Made by a program: the position numbers and the translations under genes. Below are positions 52,871 to 61,935 of a stretch of DNA of 64,000 nucleotides, piece after piece. Source of the DNA: Vibrio nitrifigilis. Its GTDB lineage: Bacteria; Pseudomonadota; Gammaproteobacteria; Enterobacterales; Vibrionaceae. The stretch spans positions 868,001 to 932,000 of the forward strand of contig NZ_JADPMR010000004.1 of assembly GCF_015686695.1 (NCBI RefSeq). Reading direction: 5' to 3'. Under the pieces are notes generated by a model. The model was not told the DNA's origin. It searched no databases and saw nothing but the letters and a program-made list of their open reading frames with translations. The number at the start of each line of letters is the position of its first letter. Position 1 is the stretch's first letter.

Positions 52871-54070
52871 ATGCAACAACACATTAAAGCCCCTTTTCAT
52901 AACGTGACTGGCGGTTTATTCGATTCCGTCATCAAGGCAGATGTTGGTGAAGGTGCAGGTAAAATCATTGAAAGTGGCGGAACTATCCTTGCTTGGGCAG
53001 ACCCTGATTTCCCTGACCCAGCAATGCCGGCGAGTGTACAACAAGCCCTGATAGACAGTGTCAACCATGGGGTCTCATCACACTATGTCATGCCAATTGG
53101 TCCTCGAGAACTTAGAGTAGCTATCGCAGATAAAATTCAGCGTCAAACGGGCTTAGATCTCGACCCTAGCCGCAACATCATTGTCACTCCGGGGTCTGAT
53201 TCTGGCTTGTTTTATGCCATGTACCCGTTTCTTGAAAGCGGCGATGAAGTTCTCGTGCCTACGCCAACTTACCCAAATAATATGGTCAATATCTCGTTGA
53301 TGGGAGCGAAAGCTATTGAGGTTCCCACTCAGGCAGAGAACAACTACCAAATTGAAAAATCTCAACTTGAAAAACACTTGACACCAAACACTAAGATACT
53401 GGTGATTTGTCACCCGAATAACCCAACATCCGTAGTTTATCGTAAAGAAGTAATAGCTGATATTGCTGAATTTGTTATCGAGAATGACCTTATCCTCATT
53501 TGTGACCAAGCGTTTGAAGATATTATTTTTGATGGGATTGAATTCGTCGCACCTGCCTCTCTGCCACAAATGCTAGAACGCACAGTTACGGTATGTTCTA
53601 TGTCTAAAGGTTATGGACTTAGCGGTTTGCGCATAGGTTACATTTATACCAGCGATACCCTGATTGATAAATACTATGGGGCTGCAGTGAACATTCTTGG
53701 TGCTCCTTCACATCTTTCATGTGCTGGCGCGATAGCTGCCCTGCACGATGACACCATCATTAATGAACGTCAGGTACGACTAGCCAATCGTCGCGCGACT
53801 GTTTGCGAGATTTTTAACAGTATTCAAGGTGTGAGCTGCCAAGCACCAGAAAGCGGCATCCTACAGTGGATTAATGTCGAGAACATTGGTAATGGTGCTG
53901 ATATCACTCAGTTTATTTTGCAAGATCAAAACGTTTTAGTTAATCCAGGAGGTCAGTACGGGAAAGGCTTCGAGGGTTATCTTCGCCTTATTTATGGATG
54001 TTTCCGTGATGATGTTCAATTGTTCAACGCTTGCGAGAGGGTAAAAGATGGTCTCATTAACTTTAAATAA
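52871..54070 (+). CDS. PLP-dependent class I/II aminotransferase
   Basis: 399 residues. Fold type I motifs are visible: VTPGSDSGLFYAMYPFL, ICHPNNPTSVVYR, ICDQAFEDIIFDG, and the PLP lysine in SMSKGYGLSGLRIGY. Substrate unknown; the YheO-type regulator and NhaC-type transporter suggest an amino acid. GGAGG lies six bases upstream of the ATG, a strong site. The last 23 bases overlap the transporter gene. Confidence 0.9.
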   Translation: MQQHIKAPFHNVTGGLFDSVIKADVGEGAGKIIESGGTILAWADPDFPDPAMPASVQQALIDSVNHGVSSHYVMPIGPRELRVAIADKIQRQTGLDLDPSRNIIVTPGSDSGLFYAMYPFLESGDEVLVPTPTYPNNMVNISLMGAKAIEVPTQAENNYQIEKSQLEKHLTPNTKILVICHPNNPTSVVYRKEVIADIAEFVIENDLILICDQAFEDIIFDGIEFVAPASLPQMLERTVTVCSMSKGYGLSGLRIGYIYTSDTLIDKYYGAAVNILGAPSHLSCAGAIAALHDDTIINERQVRLANRRATVCEIFNSIQGVSCQAPESGILQWINVENIGNGADITQFILQDQNVLVNPGGQYGKGFEGYLRLIYGCFRDDVQLFNACERVKDGLINFK

Positions 54071-55463
54071 AACCAATGAGATCGTTGAAGATAACGATCT
54101 TCCTATTTTTAAAAACCAGCTAATTGCACTGCTACCACTCGCATTATTTTTTCTTTCCTGCATGGTGCTATTTACCCATTACATGACCTACGATATGCAT
54201 GTATTGGCTGGATCCGCTTTCCTTGGTTTAATGATTACTGGTCTTTTAGCAACCAATAAAGAGAAATATTGGGAGGCTGTATTAAAAGGAATTGCCAGCA
54301 AAGAAAGCGTCACCATCTTTTTGTTATTGCTACTGATTGGTATGTTTTCACAAATGATCAAAGTCAGTGGTTTATCAAATGGTTTGATTTGGTTCGCTCA
54401 ATCTTTTCATTTTTCCGCAGCTGGGTTTATTGCCTTTACCTTTGTGGCAGTATGTATTGTTGCTACTTCAACTGGCTCCTCTATCGGTACAATGTTTGCT
54501 GCTTTTCCTGTGTTCTTCCACACGGGCAGTGCCATAGGAGTTGATGGTGCCATGTTAGCTGGGGCAATTGTATCTGGGTGTATTTTTGGCGATAACCTTG
54601 CACCTATTTCCGATACTACCATTGCATCCGCCTCAACACAGGTGATGCAACGATCTGGTAAATCATCAGATATCGGCGGAGTAGTTCGTTCCCGTTTCAA
54701 ATATTCAATAATCGCCGCTGTTATCACAGTAGGTTTTTATCTATTAATAGCTGCGCATCATGAATTGGATTATTCCAAGGCAATTGAACACGCATCTGCA
54801 TTTAATCTATTAATGCTACTTCCAGTGCTGGTCTTATTGGTCATTTCTAAACTTACCAATAACATTTTTATCGCAACCAGCTTGGCGTTAGCATTTGGTA
54901 TTGTATTGGGTTTGATAAGTGGAATATTCGATATCAATCAAGTATTTCACTCCGATGGTACTTTAGGTAATCACGCTACAGGTTTTCTTGCCGATGGTAT
55001 TCAAAGCATGATGGGAACCGCTGTATTGGTCGTCTCCATTTTTGGAATCATGGGCATTATACGCTCTGCAAAAGTCGTAGAGTCATTAACTGATCGCTTA
55101 ATGCGTTCAGCCTTTTGCCAAACACAGCGTGGATTTGAAATTGTATGTGCTGTGGTAGTGAATATCGTTACCATCCTATTCGGTGGCGTTACTAGTGCGA
55201 CGATTCTTACCGTTGGGCCAATCATTAACGAAGCGGGACAACGGCTTAATATCCATCCCTATCGGCGTGCAAATATGCTCGATGGTTTTGCTAACACCTT
55301 GGGAGTTGTCATTCCATTTTTCAGTGTGTTTGTTTTTATTTCATCGGCGCTGAGTAGCGTCTCTCCCAATGCCGTAGCTGGCGCATTTATCTACCCAATA
55401 GTGCTGTTTGTCGTATTGCTGCTTTCGGTGCTAACTGGGTTTGGCCGCAAACCAGAATTTTAA
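54048..55463 (+). CDS. NhaC-family antiporter (amino acid or Na+/H+)
   Basis: 471 residues, about 12 TM helices. NhaC-family landmarks are VAVCIVATSTGSSIGTMFAA, GCIFGDNLAPISDTTIASAS, and the C-terminal GFANTLGVVIPFFSVFVF. The family was named for Na+/H+ exchange but includes organic-substrate antiporters such as malate/lactate exchangers. The 23-bp overlap with an aminotransferase points to exchange of an amino acid or its keto acid. GAGAGGG lies before the start. Confidence 0.85.
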   Translation: MVSLTLNKTNEIVEDNDLPIFKNQLIALLPLALFFLSCMVLFTHYMTYDMHVLAGSAFLGLMITGLLATNKEKYWEAVLKGIASKESVTIFLLLLLIGMFSQMIKVSGLSNGLIWFAQSFHFSAAGFIAFTFVAVCIVATSTGSSIGTMFAAFPVFFHTGSAIGVDGAMLAGAIVSGCIFGDNLAPISDTTIASASTQVMQRSGKSSDIGGVVRSRFKYSIIAAVITVGFYLLIAAHHELDYSKAIEHASAFNLLMLLPVLVLLVISKLTNNIFIATSLALAFGIVLGLISGIFDINQVFHSDGTLGNHATGFLADGIQSMMGTAVLVVSIFGIMGIIRSAKVVESLTDRLMRSAFCQTQRGFEIVCAVVVNIVTILFGGVTSATILTVGPIINEAGQRLNIHPYRRANMLDGFANTLGVVIPFFSVFVFISSALSSVSPNAVAGAFIYPIVLFVVLLLSVLTGFGRKPEF

Positions 55464-55483
55464 TCATTGCTAATGCAAAAATA

Positions 55484-55507
55484 CCTGCATAATGCAGGTG
55501 TTTTTAT
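55484..55507 (+). terminator. Terminator of the aminotransferase-antiporter operon
   Basis: ACCTGCAT-AATGCAGGT forms a stem followed by GTTTTTATT, about 20-40 bases past the transporter stop. Confidence 0.8.
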
Positions 55508-55515
55508 TGGCCAAA

Positions 55516-56238
55516 TCAAATAACTAAACCCAACAGCTCAGGTAAGGATTGTATGACATAAGCTGGTGTTGGTAGCCCTGCTCGTTCGTGAAAACCAGCT
55601 AACCACACGGCGTGCATGCCAGCATTGTAAGCGCCTTGCATATCATTTACCGGATGATGGCCAACATACACGCACTCATTTGGCCGAAATCCGGCTTGGC
55701 TTATCGTCTCAAGGAAAATAGCGGGATCAGGTTTCTTCGCACCGAATTGCTCGGAACTCACAAGATGGTGTATCAGTGGAGAGAATGACGTGGCTGCCAG
55801 CGTATTGATTCGGCTTTGCTGACCACCATTGGAAATAATCGCAAGATAGTAGCCTTTCTTTGCTAACTCATTTAGCACTTTTGTAGCACTGGGCATCTCA
55901 ACAGTGGATTGAGGGAAATGAGTTTTCCAGTCGCGCTCTAACTGATCAGCAGCTATGGGCTGTTGCCAACAAAGTTTCGTAGAGAGCTCAGCCCCGATCG
56001 CTTGGGATATTTTTCGATAACGGCGTTTATCACCAAGATAACCGCCGTTATCTATCGTCTTAATTAAGTTTGCCACTTGCTCGCAAGACACATGGCTCAG
56101 TAAACTCACATAGCGCTGCACAAAGCCCTCAGAAAAGCGATCAATGCTGGCATTTCTGTGCACTAAGGTATTATCTAAATCGAAATAGATAGCTTTGATA
56201 TGAGACATTACCTGTCGCTGATTACAATCCCATTGCAT
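55516..56238 (-). CDS. HAD-superfamily hydrolase
   Basis: 240 residues from the ATG at 56238 (CGGAAGATACAC upstream). The ATG at 56208 (MSHIKAIYFDLDNTLV) gives a more typical family N-terminus but a poorly spaced ribosome site. Motif I is YFDLDNTLV, motif II AIISNGGQQ, motif III lysine in QFGAKKPDPAIF, motif IV YVGHHPVNDMQGA. It is a cytoplasmic phosphatase of the YjjG/Gph kind; the substrate cannot be deduced. Single gene. Confidence 0.88.
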   Translation of the reverse strand: MQWDCNQRQVMSHIKAIYFDLDNTLVHRNASIDRFSEGFVQRYVSLLSHVSCEQVANLIKTIDNGGYLGDKRRYRKISQAIGAELSTKLCWQQPIAADQLERDWKTHFPQSTVEMPSATKVLNELAKKGYYLAIISNGGQQSRINTLAATSFSPLIHHLVSSEQFGAKKPDPAIFLETISQAGFRPNECVYVGHHPVNDMQGAYNAGMHAVWLAGFHERAGLPTPAYVIQSLPELLGLVI

Positions 56239-56282
56239 GTGTATCTTCCGGTATAAGAATAACTATTAAACAATGAGTTATA

Positions 56283-56696
56283 CTACAAAACTTTATCAGA
56301 GACCAAAGAGGCATGTTCAGGGCGACGCCAAATGAAAAAAGCGCCAATACTCATACCAACGGCGGCAAGCAGTATCAATTTGACCGGTACATGCATGATG
56401 ATAAGCACTCCCAAACAGCACAGCATTGAAATCGCGGATTGGATTTTGTTAGCGCGAGAAATTACCCCACCATTACGCCAATTGTCGATCATATTTTTAA
56501 AATAAGGGACCGACATAATCCAATGATGGATAGTCGGTGACCCTTTTGCTGCTGCCCATGCAGCCAACATAATAAACTCCGTGGCAGGCAGGCCAGGTAA
56601 TAGAATCCCTAACACCGCCATACCCAAACTCAAAACAGCAATAATTTTGTAGATCCAACGCTTAAGCGCTGATGGTGAATTATCCTTATTATTCAT
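56283..56696 (-). CDS. DUF454 (YbaN) membrane protein
   Basis: 137 residues from MNNKDNSPSALKRW (GAGG six bases upstream). Three or four TM segments with the family motif GILLPGLPATEFIMLAAWAA, WIMSVPYFKNMIDNWR and IFIWRRPEHAS-like end. Function unknown. Its first eight bases overlap the end of tadF (ATGAATAA), so it is translated from the tail of the tad operon. That is odd for a housekeeping-type protein and may be accidental. Confidence 0.85.
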   Translation of the reverse strand: MNNKDNSPSALKRWIYKIIAVLSLGMAVLGILLPGLPATEFIMLAAWAAAKGSPTIHHWIMSVPYFKNMIDNWRNGGVISRANKIQSAISMLCCLGVLIIMHVPVKLILLAAVGMSIGAFFIWRRPEHASLVSDKVL

Positions 56697-57258
56697 CGTC
56701 ATCCTCTTCATCAACACCTAACTCAGTCGCTAATGTTTTATCCACGTCGATATCATTGTATTGCGTTCGGTTATACGCGGTGACAGCCATGACTTTATTG
56801 TCGATCAACGAAGCAAATGGCGTTAGCCCGCCAGACTCACCACACAATTGAACCACCATAATGGCGTCATCGCTATTGTCACTGTCTTCTTCCGGTAACG
56901 CACCACTAAAGATTGTGCCCGAACTTAATGTGGAACAGATTCCACTTACATTCCCCCGGTGCAAGGGTTTCCAATCCATGGTTCTGTCTAAATTTACTTT
57001 ATAAATGTTAAGTTCATAGTCCCCTATTGCCGAAGCTGGGACTGCTGCTGCCAATAACTGGTTAATATCTTCAGCGCTCAGATAGCTTTGTACCGATAAT
57101 ACAGAAGCTAAAGTGTGTGAAATTCTGTCATACTCTCCTCGGGTACGGTTAATCATATACAGATCAGCCGCGACAGACATGGTGCCCACCAGCATTGCGA
57201 GCGTAAGAGTAAATTCGACCATCGCTAGCCCTGCTACGCGCTTCAATCGGCGGTTCAT
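56689..57258 (-). CDS. tadF: TadF-like minor pilin
   Basis: 189 residues. Pseudopilin-type N-terminus (LKRVAGLAMVEFTLTLAMLV, about 5-30) with the G/E-type processing site (AMVEF) and a TM segment, then an extracellular part with cysteines (SGICSTLSS, VVQLCGESG) and an acidic tail (VDEEDDDE). It is one of the TadE/TadF minor pseudopilins of the tad (Flp pilus) system. It overlaps tadE's end by four bases. Confidence 0.85.
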   Translation of the reverse strand: MNRRLKRVAGLAMVEFTLTLAMLVGTMSVAADLYMINRTRGEYDRISHTLASVLSVQSYLSAEDINQLLAAAVPASAIGDYELNIYKVNLDRTMDWKPLHRGNVSGICSTLSSGTIFSGALPEEDSDNSDDAIMVVQLCGESGGLTPFASLIDNKVMAVTAYNRTQYNDIDVDKTLATELGVDEEDDDE

Positions 57259-57794
57259 GAGCTTCCCTCATCATCGTCACCATCGATCACTAAATCACCC
57301 AATATCTGCTGGAATTCATGTTGATAAGAACTCCCTAGATCAAATAGCTGCGGAAGAGGGGTTATAAAATCCTGATTAAGCGTTAATGTAATATTCAGTA
57401 TCGGCGCATTGGCATACGTTGGCGTATCGTCATCATCATTTGCATCACGACTCCCACTACTGTCTGTAGTACCAGAAAAATCGCCTAAGGTGGCAAATGT
57501 ATTGAGCTCTAATTCTAAATTCGTTTTATCCACTAAATCATAAGAATAACTCGCCACCCGCTCAACAATAAGCGAGTTCAATTGAGCCTCACCTAATGAA
57601 TAAAAATCGTCTTCACTACGCAGGTTTTGTACGGCTCTCTCGAGTGAGGTATTCACAACAGTAATCACCAACGCAATTCTTGCTAACTCGAAAAACATCA
57701 CCAAAATAAACAGCAATACTGGAAATATCAGTGCGGCCTCTAACGATACAATGCCTTGCTGCTTGCGCCTTAAACAACGAATGGCCGTTCGCAT
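57255..57794 (-). CDS. tadE: TadE-like minor pilin
   Basis: 179 residues. N-terminus RRKQQGIVSLEAALIFPVLL with the TadE-type prepilin site (GIVSLEAALIFP) and TM segment. Its C-terminal half is rich in Asp (SRDANDDDDTPTY, DGDDDEGSS). Processed by the TadV-type prepilin peptidase (not in this window), it probably sits in the tad assembly complex. Overlaps tadF by four bases; one base from tadD. Confidence 0.85.
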   Translation of the reverse strand: MRTAIRCLRRKQQGIVSLEAALIFPVLLFILVMFFELARIALVITVVNTSLERAVQNLRSEDDFYSLGEAQLNSLIVERVASYSYDLVDKTNLELELNTFATLGDFSGTTDSSGSRDANDDDDTPTYANAPILNITLTLNQDFITPLPQLFDLGSSYQHEFQQILGDLVIDGDDDEGSS

Positions 57795-58637
57795 TTAGTT
57801 CTCCTCCTCAAGTTGAATAGGCACTTGTGATAACGAGGCAATTTCTGTTGCTAATGGGCGCCCCTGTTGAACACGATGACGCAACTGTTCAAATTGAGCG
57901 ATAACCCGTTCAGTCTTATCGGCAGGGAGTTCAAGATTCAATAATTTACGGGCCTGATCACTCCGTTCGTTTAGTATGTAAGCCAATGCTAGATTCAACT
58001 TACCTGACAAAGATAACCCTGCCCGGCGCGCATGTAATAATTCGATTGTTCTATCAGTCTCACCAGTCACCAAATAGGTCATGGCTAAATTATTTAAGAC
58101 CATGTCATTATTGGGTTCGATTTTAATGGCCTTTTGTAACAACGCCCGTGCTTGCTTGGTATGACCATTGAGGTTAGCAATAACACTTAATCCATTGAGC
58201 GCTGTGACATTGTTAGGGTTAATCGTTAGTGCATGATGCAAATATTGACTTGCTTCTTCTCGCTGCGCCAACTGCAAATAAGCTCGTCCTAGACCGAGAT
58301 CAATCGCTTCTTGCTGTTCAGGTTCGATGTGCCCTTTTAGGGTATCGGCCGCACGTTCAAATAACATCACGGCCTGACTCGGAGACACAACTAATGCTGC
58401 AACCGTCGCGAATTCCAAGACATAAGCATCTTTAAGTTGATGCTTCTTATCCATATTTTCATAAACTTCATAAGCCGCTTTGTATTTGGCGTTATCACGT
58501 AAAATATGCGCCAATTTCAACGCCTCTTGGGCGTTTTCTGGGCTTGATACGGTTGCATCCTTATTCAGACCAGAGTGACTCGCACACCCCGAAAGCATCA
58601 GCAACATGAGGCAAGCACTTGTCAGTAATTTATTCAT
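57795..58637 (-). CDS. tadD: TadD-type TPR lipoprotein
   Basis: 280 residues. Lipobox LMLSGCASHSG (Cys18) and several TPR units (AQEALKLAHILRDNAKYKAA, YLHHALTINPNNVTALNGLS, QKAIKIEPNNDMVLNNLAMT). TadD proteins are outer-membrane-associated scaffolds of the Tad secretion apparatus, helping secretin assembly or stability. Placed between tadC (12 bp) and tadE, as in other tad loci. Confidence 0.88.
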   Translation of the reverse strand: MNKLLTSACLMLLMLSGCASHSGLNKDATVSSPENAQEALKLAHILRDNAKYKAAYEVYENMDKKHQLKDAYVLEFATVAALVVSPSQAVMLFERAADTLKGHIEPEQQEAIDLGLGRAYLQLAQREEASQYLHHALTINPNNVTALNGLSVIANLNGHTKQARALLQKAIKIEPNNDMVLNNLAMTYLVTGETDRTIELLHARRAGLSLSGKLNLALAYILNERSDQARKLLNLELPADKTERVIAQFEQLRHRVQQGRPLATEIASLSQVPIQLEEEN

Positions 58638-58649
58638 TTCAATATCTCT

Positions 58650-59594
58650 TTAATTCGCCAGAATACGGACAATACGCACCATCGCTGGAGCGCCCATCAT
58701 GGCAATGACTGGGGGAAGAATTAACGTCATTAATGGCACACTAAGCTGCGCAGGTAATTTACCCGTTTTTTCCTCTAGCTCAAGGACTAACGCTTTGCGG
58801 CTCTCTTCAGAAATGGTTTTTAACGCTTGAGAAAGAGGTGTGCCGTAACGCTCTGCTTGCACTAAGGTTGCCACCATCGCAGAGATATTATCGACCCCAC
58901 AGCGCTCAGCAAGATTGAGCAATGCTCGGCGTCGATCACTGAGGATCTGCATTTCCATTTGGGTGTATCCCAGCTCCTGCGCGACTTCAGGTGCAGAAAA
59001 AGCCAATTCTTTGGACACAACTTGGAGAATACGAGCCAAAGGCAAGCCAGCCTCGGCACAAATCACCATGAGATCAAGGGCATCTGGTAAGTTATCTGAC
59101 AAGCGCTGGCCGCGATGTGAAGCGCGAATTTTTAACCACATTTCAATGACAAATCCGCTTAAAAACATCAGCATCAAGCTACCCGCCAGTCCGGACATGC
59201 TCAGGCGGTGACCGCTGTCTAATCCAAAGGTAAGAAATAGCGCAACACTGAGCACACCCAACGCATATTTGCCGAACGTGAATAAACCGATATAGCGTCG
59301 GTCATGAAACCCCGCCATTGCCAGTAAACGGTGGGTTTTCATTCTATCGGTTTGAGTACCTGATAAGTGGTTACCCATACTGGAAAACTGCACTAATAGC
59401 GGATAGCGTTCAAACCATGATTCCCCTTGATTACGTGCAATGGCGTCATCTAAAGCACTTGTTTCATGGTGTATCACATTAAGGCGCTCAGCCAAACTGA
59501 TTTGGCGAGTACGCCAATGCAGTCCTAACAGTAAAATTCCGATGGCTAAACAGATCAATCCAACGCCAATTAACATAAAAGCTTGTTCGTTCAT
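58650..59594 (-). CDS. tadC: TadC inner-membrane platform protein
   Basis: 314 residues. GspF-type domain (DNLPDALDLMVICAEAGLPL, LGYTQMEMQILSDRRRALLN, RYGTPLSQALKTISEES) with TM helices at about 5-25, 100-118, 125-150 and 285-310. It forms the inner-membrane platform with TadB for Flp pilus assembly. Its start overlaps tadB by four bases. Confidence 0.93.
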   Translation of the reverse strand: MNEQAFMLIGVGLICLAIGILLLGLHWRTRQISLAERLNVIHHETSALDDAIARNQGESWFERYPLLVQFSSMGNHLSGTQTDRMKTHRLLAMAGFHDRRYIGLFTFGKYALGVLSVALFLTFGLDSGHRLSMSGLAGSLMLMFLSGFVIEMWLKIRASHRGQRLSDNLPDALDLMVICAEAGLPLARILQVVSKELAFSAPEVAQELGYTQMEMQILSDRRRALLNLAERCGVDNISAMVATLVQAERYGTPLSQALKTISEESRKALVLELEEKTGKLPAQLSVPLMTLILPPVIAMMGAPAMVRIVRILAN

Positions 59595-60571
59595 CGTATA
59601 ACTCGCTTAATCATGAAGTGAGTGATCGCTAATCCAAGCGAAACGCTGCATCCGGCATAAATTAATACGCTGTTGCCTGTTGGATCGTTAATTAAAAATT
59701 CGAAGTCTTTCGGTGAATTAAAAGACATATAAGCCAACGAAAGCGGTGCGAGTAATGCCACGATTGTTGCCGAAGCACGAACTTCAGAGGTTTTTGCTTT
59801 AATCTTGAGCGCCAACTCTTGACGAGCACGTAACGTCTCACTAAGACGTTCTAAGGTTTCACTCAATTTACCACCGGTTTCTTGGTTGATAATCAAAATC
59901 ACGACAAAGAAGCGGTATTCATTTAATGGCACTCGCGCGGCGGAATCTCGCATGGCTTCACGCAGGGGAATCCCCACTTTTAGCCAATTATCAATTAACA
60001 AAAATTCGGCGGCCAATGGGCCTGGCAAGTTATCAGCAACCATTGCAAAAGTATTCGTCACGGGAACGCCGGCTCGCGCAGCCCGTATAATAGAATCAAT
60101 CGCCTGAGGTAAATTTTGCTTAAACTCGGTTAAATGACGGCGCATCGCATGGAAATAAGCGATACCCACGATCGCGACAAATACCGTGATGGTTAAACAA
60201 AATGCTAATAACAAAGGTGAGGTTGACGATTTAGCGACACTTAAGGCGACCAACAGTGATGGAATCAGAATCACCGTCGCACGTTTTTTCCAAGTGTCTT
60301 GCCATCCCAATAACGACAAATCCGTCCAAAACCGTTGCGCAAATGTACCGATTAAGGGAAGGTGACTGAAACGATCATCTTCTATCAGGCGGCGAATTTC
60401 ATCATTACTGTCGATATCAGCGTTAACTTCATCACCGATGACAATTTGCTTAAGATCAGCAAAGTATTGATCTCGCGCTTTACGCTCCTTGCCAGTCACA
60501 TAAGCGTGGCGACCAGCGAGGATCGTGGTAAATAACAGCGCAAAGATGGCAAGAGTAATACCATCCCACAT
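59591..60571 (-). CDS. tadB: TadB inner-membrane platform protein
   Basis: 326 residues. GspF-type domain (QNLPQAIDSIIRAARAGVPV, FFVVILIINQETGGKLSETL, LERLSETLRARQEL) with N- and C-terminal TM segments. Partner of TadC. The gene shares one base with tadA (60571), so it is translationally coupled. Confidence 0.93.
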   Translation of the reverse strand: MWDGITLAIFALLFTTILAGRHAYVTGKERKARDQYFADLKQIVIGDEVNADIDSNDEIRRLIEDDRFSHLPLIGTFAQRFWTDLSLLGWQDTWKKRATVILIPSLLVALSVAKSSTSPLLLAFCLTITVFVAIVGIAYFHAMRRHLTEFKQNLPQAIDSIIRAARAGVPVTNTFAMVADNLPGPLAAEFLLIDNWLKVGIPLREAMRDSAARVPLNEYRFFVVILIINQETGGKLSETLERLSETLRARQELALKIKAKTSEVRASATIVALLAPLSLAYMSFNSPKDFEFLINDPTGNSVLIYAGCSVSLGLAITHFMIKRVIR

Positions 60572-61935
60572 TAGTTATTCTCCCTAAAATAATGAGCGTG
60601 TGTGCTATAGAAATTTGGACGCTGTCCCGTTGATACGTAATCACCATGAACCTTGCCATGACCATCAATTTCTTTGGTGGCAAACGCGTACAATTCTTGA
60701 GTTTGAATCACGTCATCTTCCATACCACAGACTTCAGTAATCGATACGACGCGGCGGCCACCATCACTCATCCGCTCCACTTGAACAATAAGGTCAACGG
60801 CACTGGCGATTTGACGGCGAATGGCTTCGAGTGGCAACTGCATATTAGCCATCATCACCATGTTTTCCAGACGCATAATGGCATCACGAGGAGTATTGGC
60901 GTGCACCGTACAGAGCGAGCCATCGTGGCCAGTATTCATCGCTTGCAGCATATCGAAACTTTCCCCGCCACGAACCTCACCCAAGATGATGCGATCGGGA
61001 CGCATACGTAGGGCATTTCGTACCAAGTCACGCTGATCCACTTTACCTGAACCTTCGGCGCTCACTGGGCGGGTTTCCAAGCGCACCACATGAATTTGTT
61101 GCAGCTGCAATTCCGCCGCATCCTCGATGGTGATAATGCGATCGTCGTTACTGATGTTTTGTGATAATGCATTGAGCAACGTAGTTTTACCTGCCCCCGT
61201 ACCACCTGAAATAATCACATTCAAACGCGCGTTCATGGCCCGTTTGAGGACTGTGATCATCTCGTCGTTCATTGCACCTTTATCCGCTAGAATCTCTAAC
61301 GACATGTTACGGCGCATGAATTTACGAATAGAGATGGTGGTGCCATCCAATGCTAGTGGATGGGTAATGATGTTGACCCGGCTACCATCTTCAAGACGAG
61401 CATCCACCATAGGGTGTGTTTCATCAATACGCCGCCCGACTCGTGCTGCAATCCGCTGAGCAATGTTAAACACGTGCTCTTCATCAATAAAATGAATGGG
61501 GGTTAGCTCCAACTTGCCGAAGCGTTCAACAAAGACTTGTCCCGCCCCATTGACCAAAATATCGTTGACGCTTTCATCTGCCAACAGTGGCTGAATGGGA
61601 CCGATGCCGATCATTTCGTTGAACATGGTCGCACCGATATGGCGCTCTTCTTCCGCTGAAAACTGCAGACGATGCTCATCACAAATAGATGAGATAATCT
61701 CGTTAATTTGCTGCTTGAGCTTTTCAGGTGGCATAGAAGCCACCTTCATCGGATCAATTTGTTCGTACAGATAATCACGAACTAAGCGTAAATTGCTGTT
61801 CGTTGCTTGAGTATCACTGCTTTGCGCGGCCTGTGCACGATCCACTTTCGTTGCGACTTCCTCTGTCGGAACCTCTTTTATCTGCGGATCCCGATTCGGC
61901 TCACGAAATTTTTTACGTGTCGCTTTCATCATCAT
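60571..61935 (-). CDS. tadA: TadA/CpaF secretion ATPase
   Basis: 454 residues. Basic N-terminal segment (MMMKATRKKFREPNRDPQIK), then the VirB11/GspE-type ATPase. Walker A is GGTGAGKT (244-251). Asp boxes are visible (ITIEDAAELQL, RMRPDRIILGEVRGGES) and His boxes follow (HDGSLCTVHANTPRDAIMRL). It powers Flp pilus assembly and probably retraction at the inner face of the membrane. It overlaps tadZ by four bases and shares one with tadB. Confidence 0.95.
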   Translation of the reverse strand: MMMKATRKKFREPNRDPQIKEVPTEEVATKVDRAQAAQSSDTQATNSNLRLVRDYLYEQIDPMKVASMPPEKLKQQINEIISSICDEHRLQFSAEEERHIGATMFNEMIGIGPIQPLLADESVNDILVNGAGQVFVERFGKLELTPIHFIDEEHVFNIAQRIAARVGRRIDETHPMVDARLEDGSRVNIITHPLALDGTTISIRKFMRRNMSLEILADKGAMNDEMITVLKRAMNARLNVIISGGTGAGKTTLLNALSQNISNDDRIITIEDAAELQLQQIHVVRLETRPVSAEGSGKVDQRDLVRNALRMRPDRIILGEVRGGESFDMLQAMNTGHDGSLCTVHANTPRDAIMRLENMVMMANMQLPLEAIRRQIASAVDLIVQVERMSDGGRRVVSITEVCGMEDDVIQTQELYAFATKEIDGHGKVHGDYVSTGQRPNFYSTHAHYFRENN

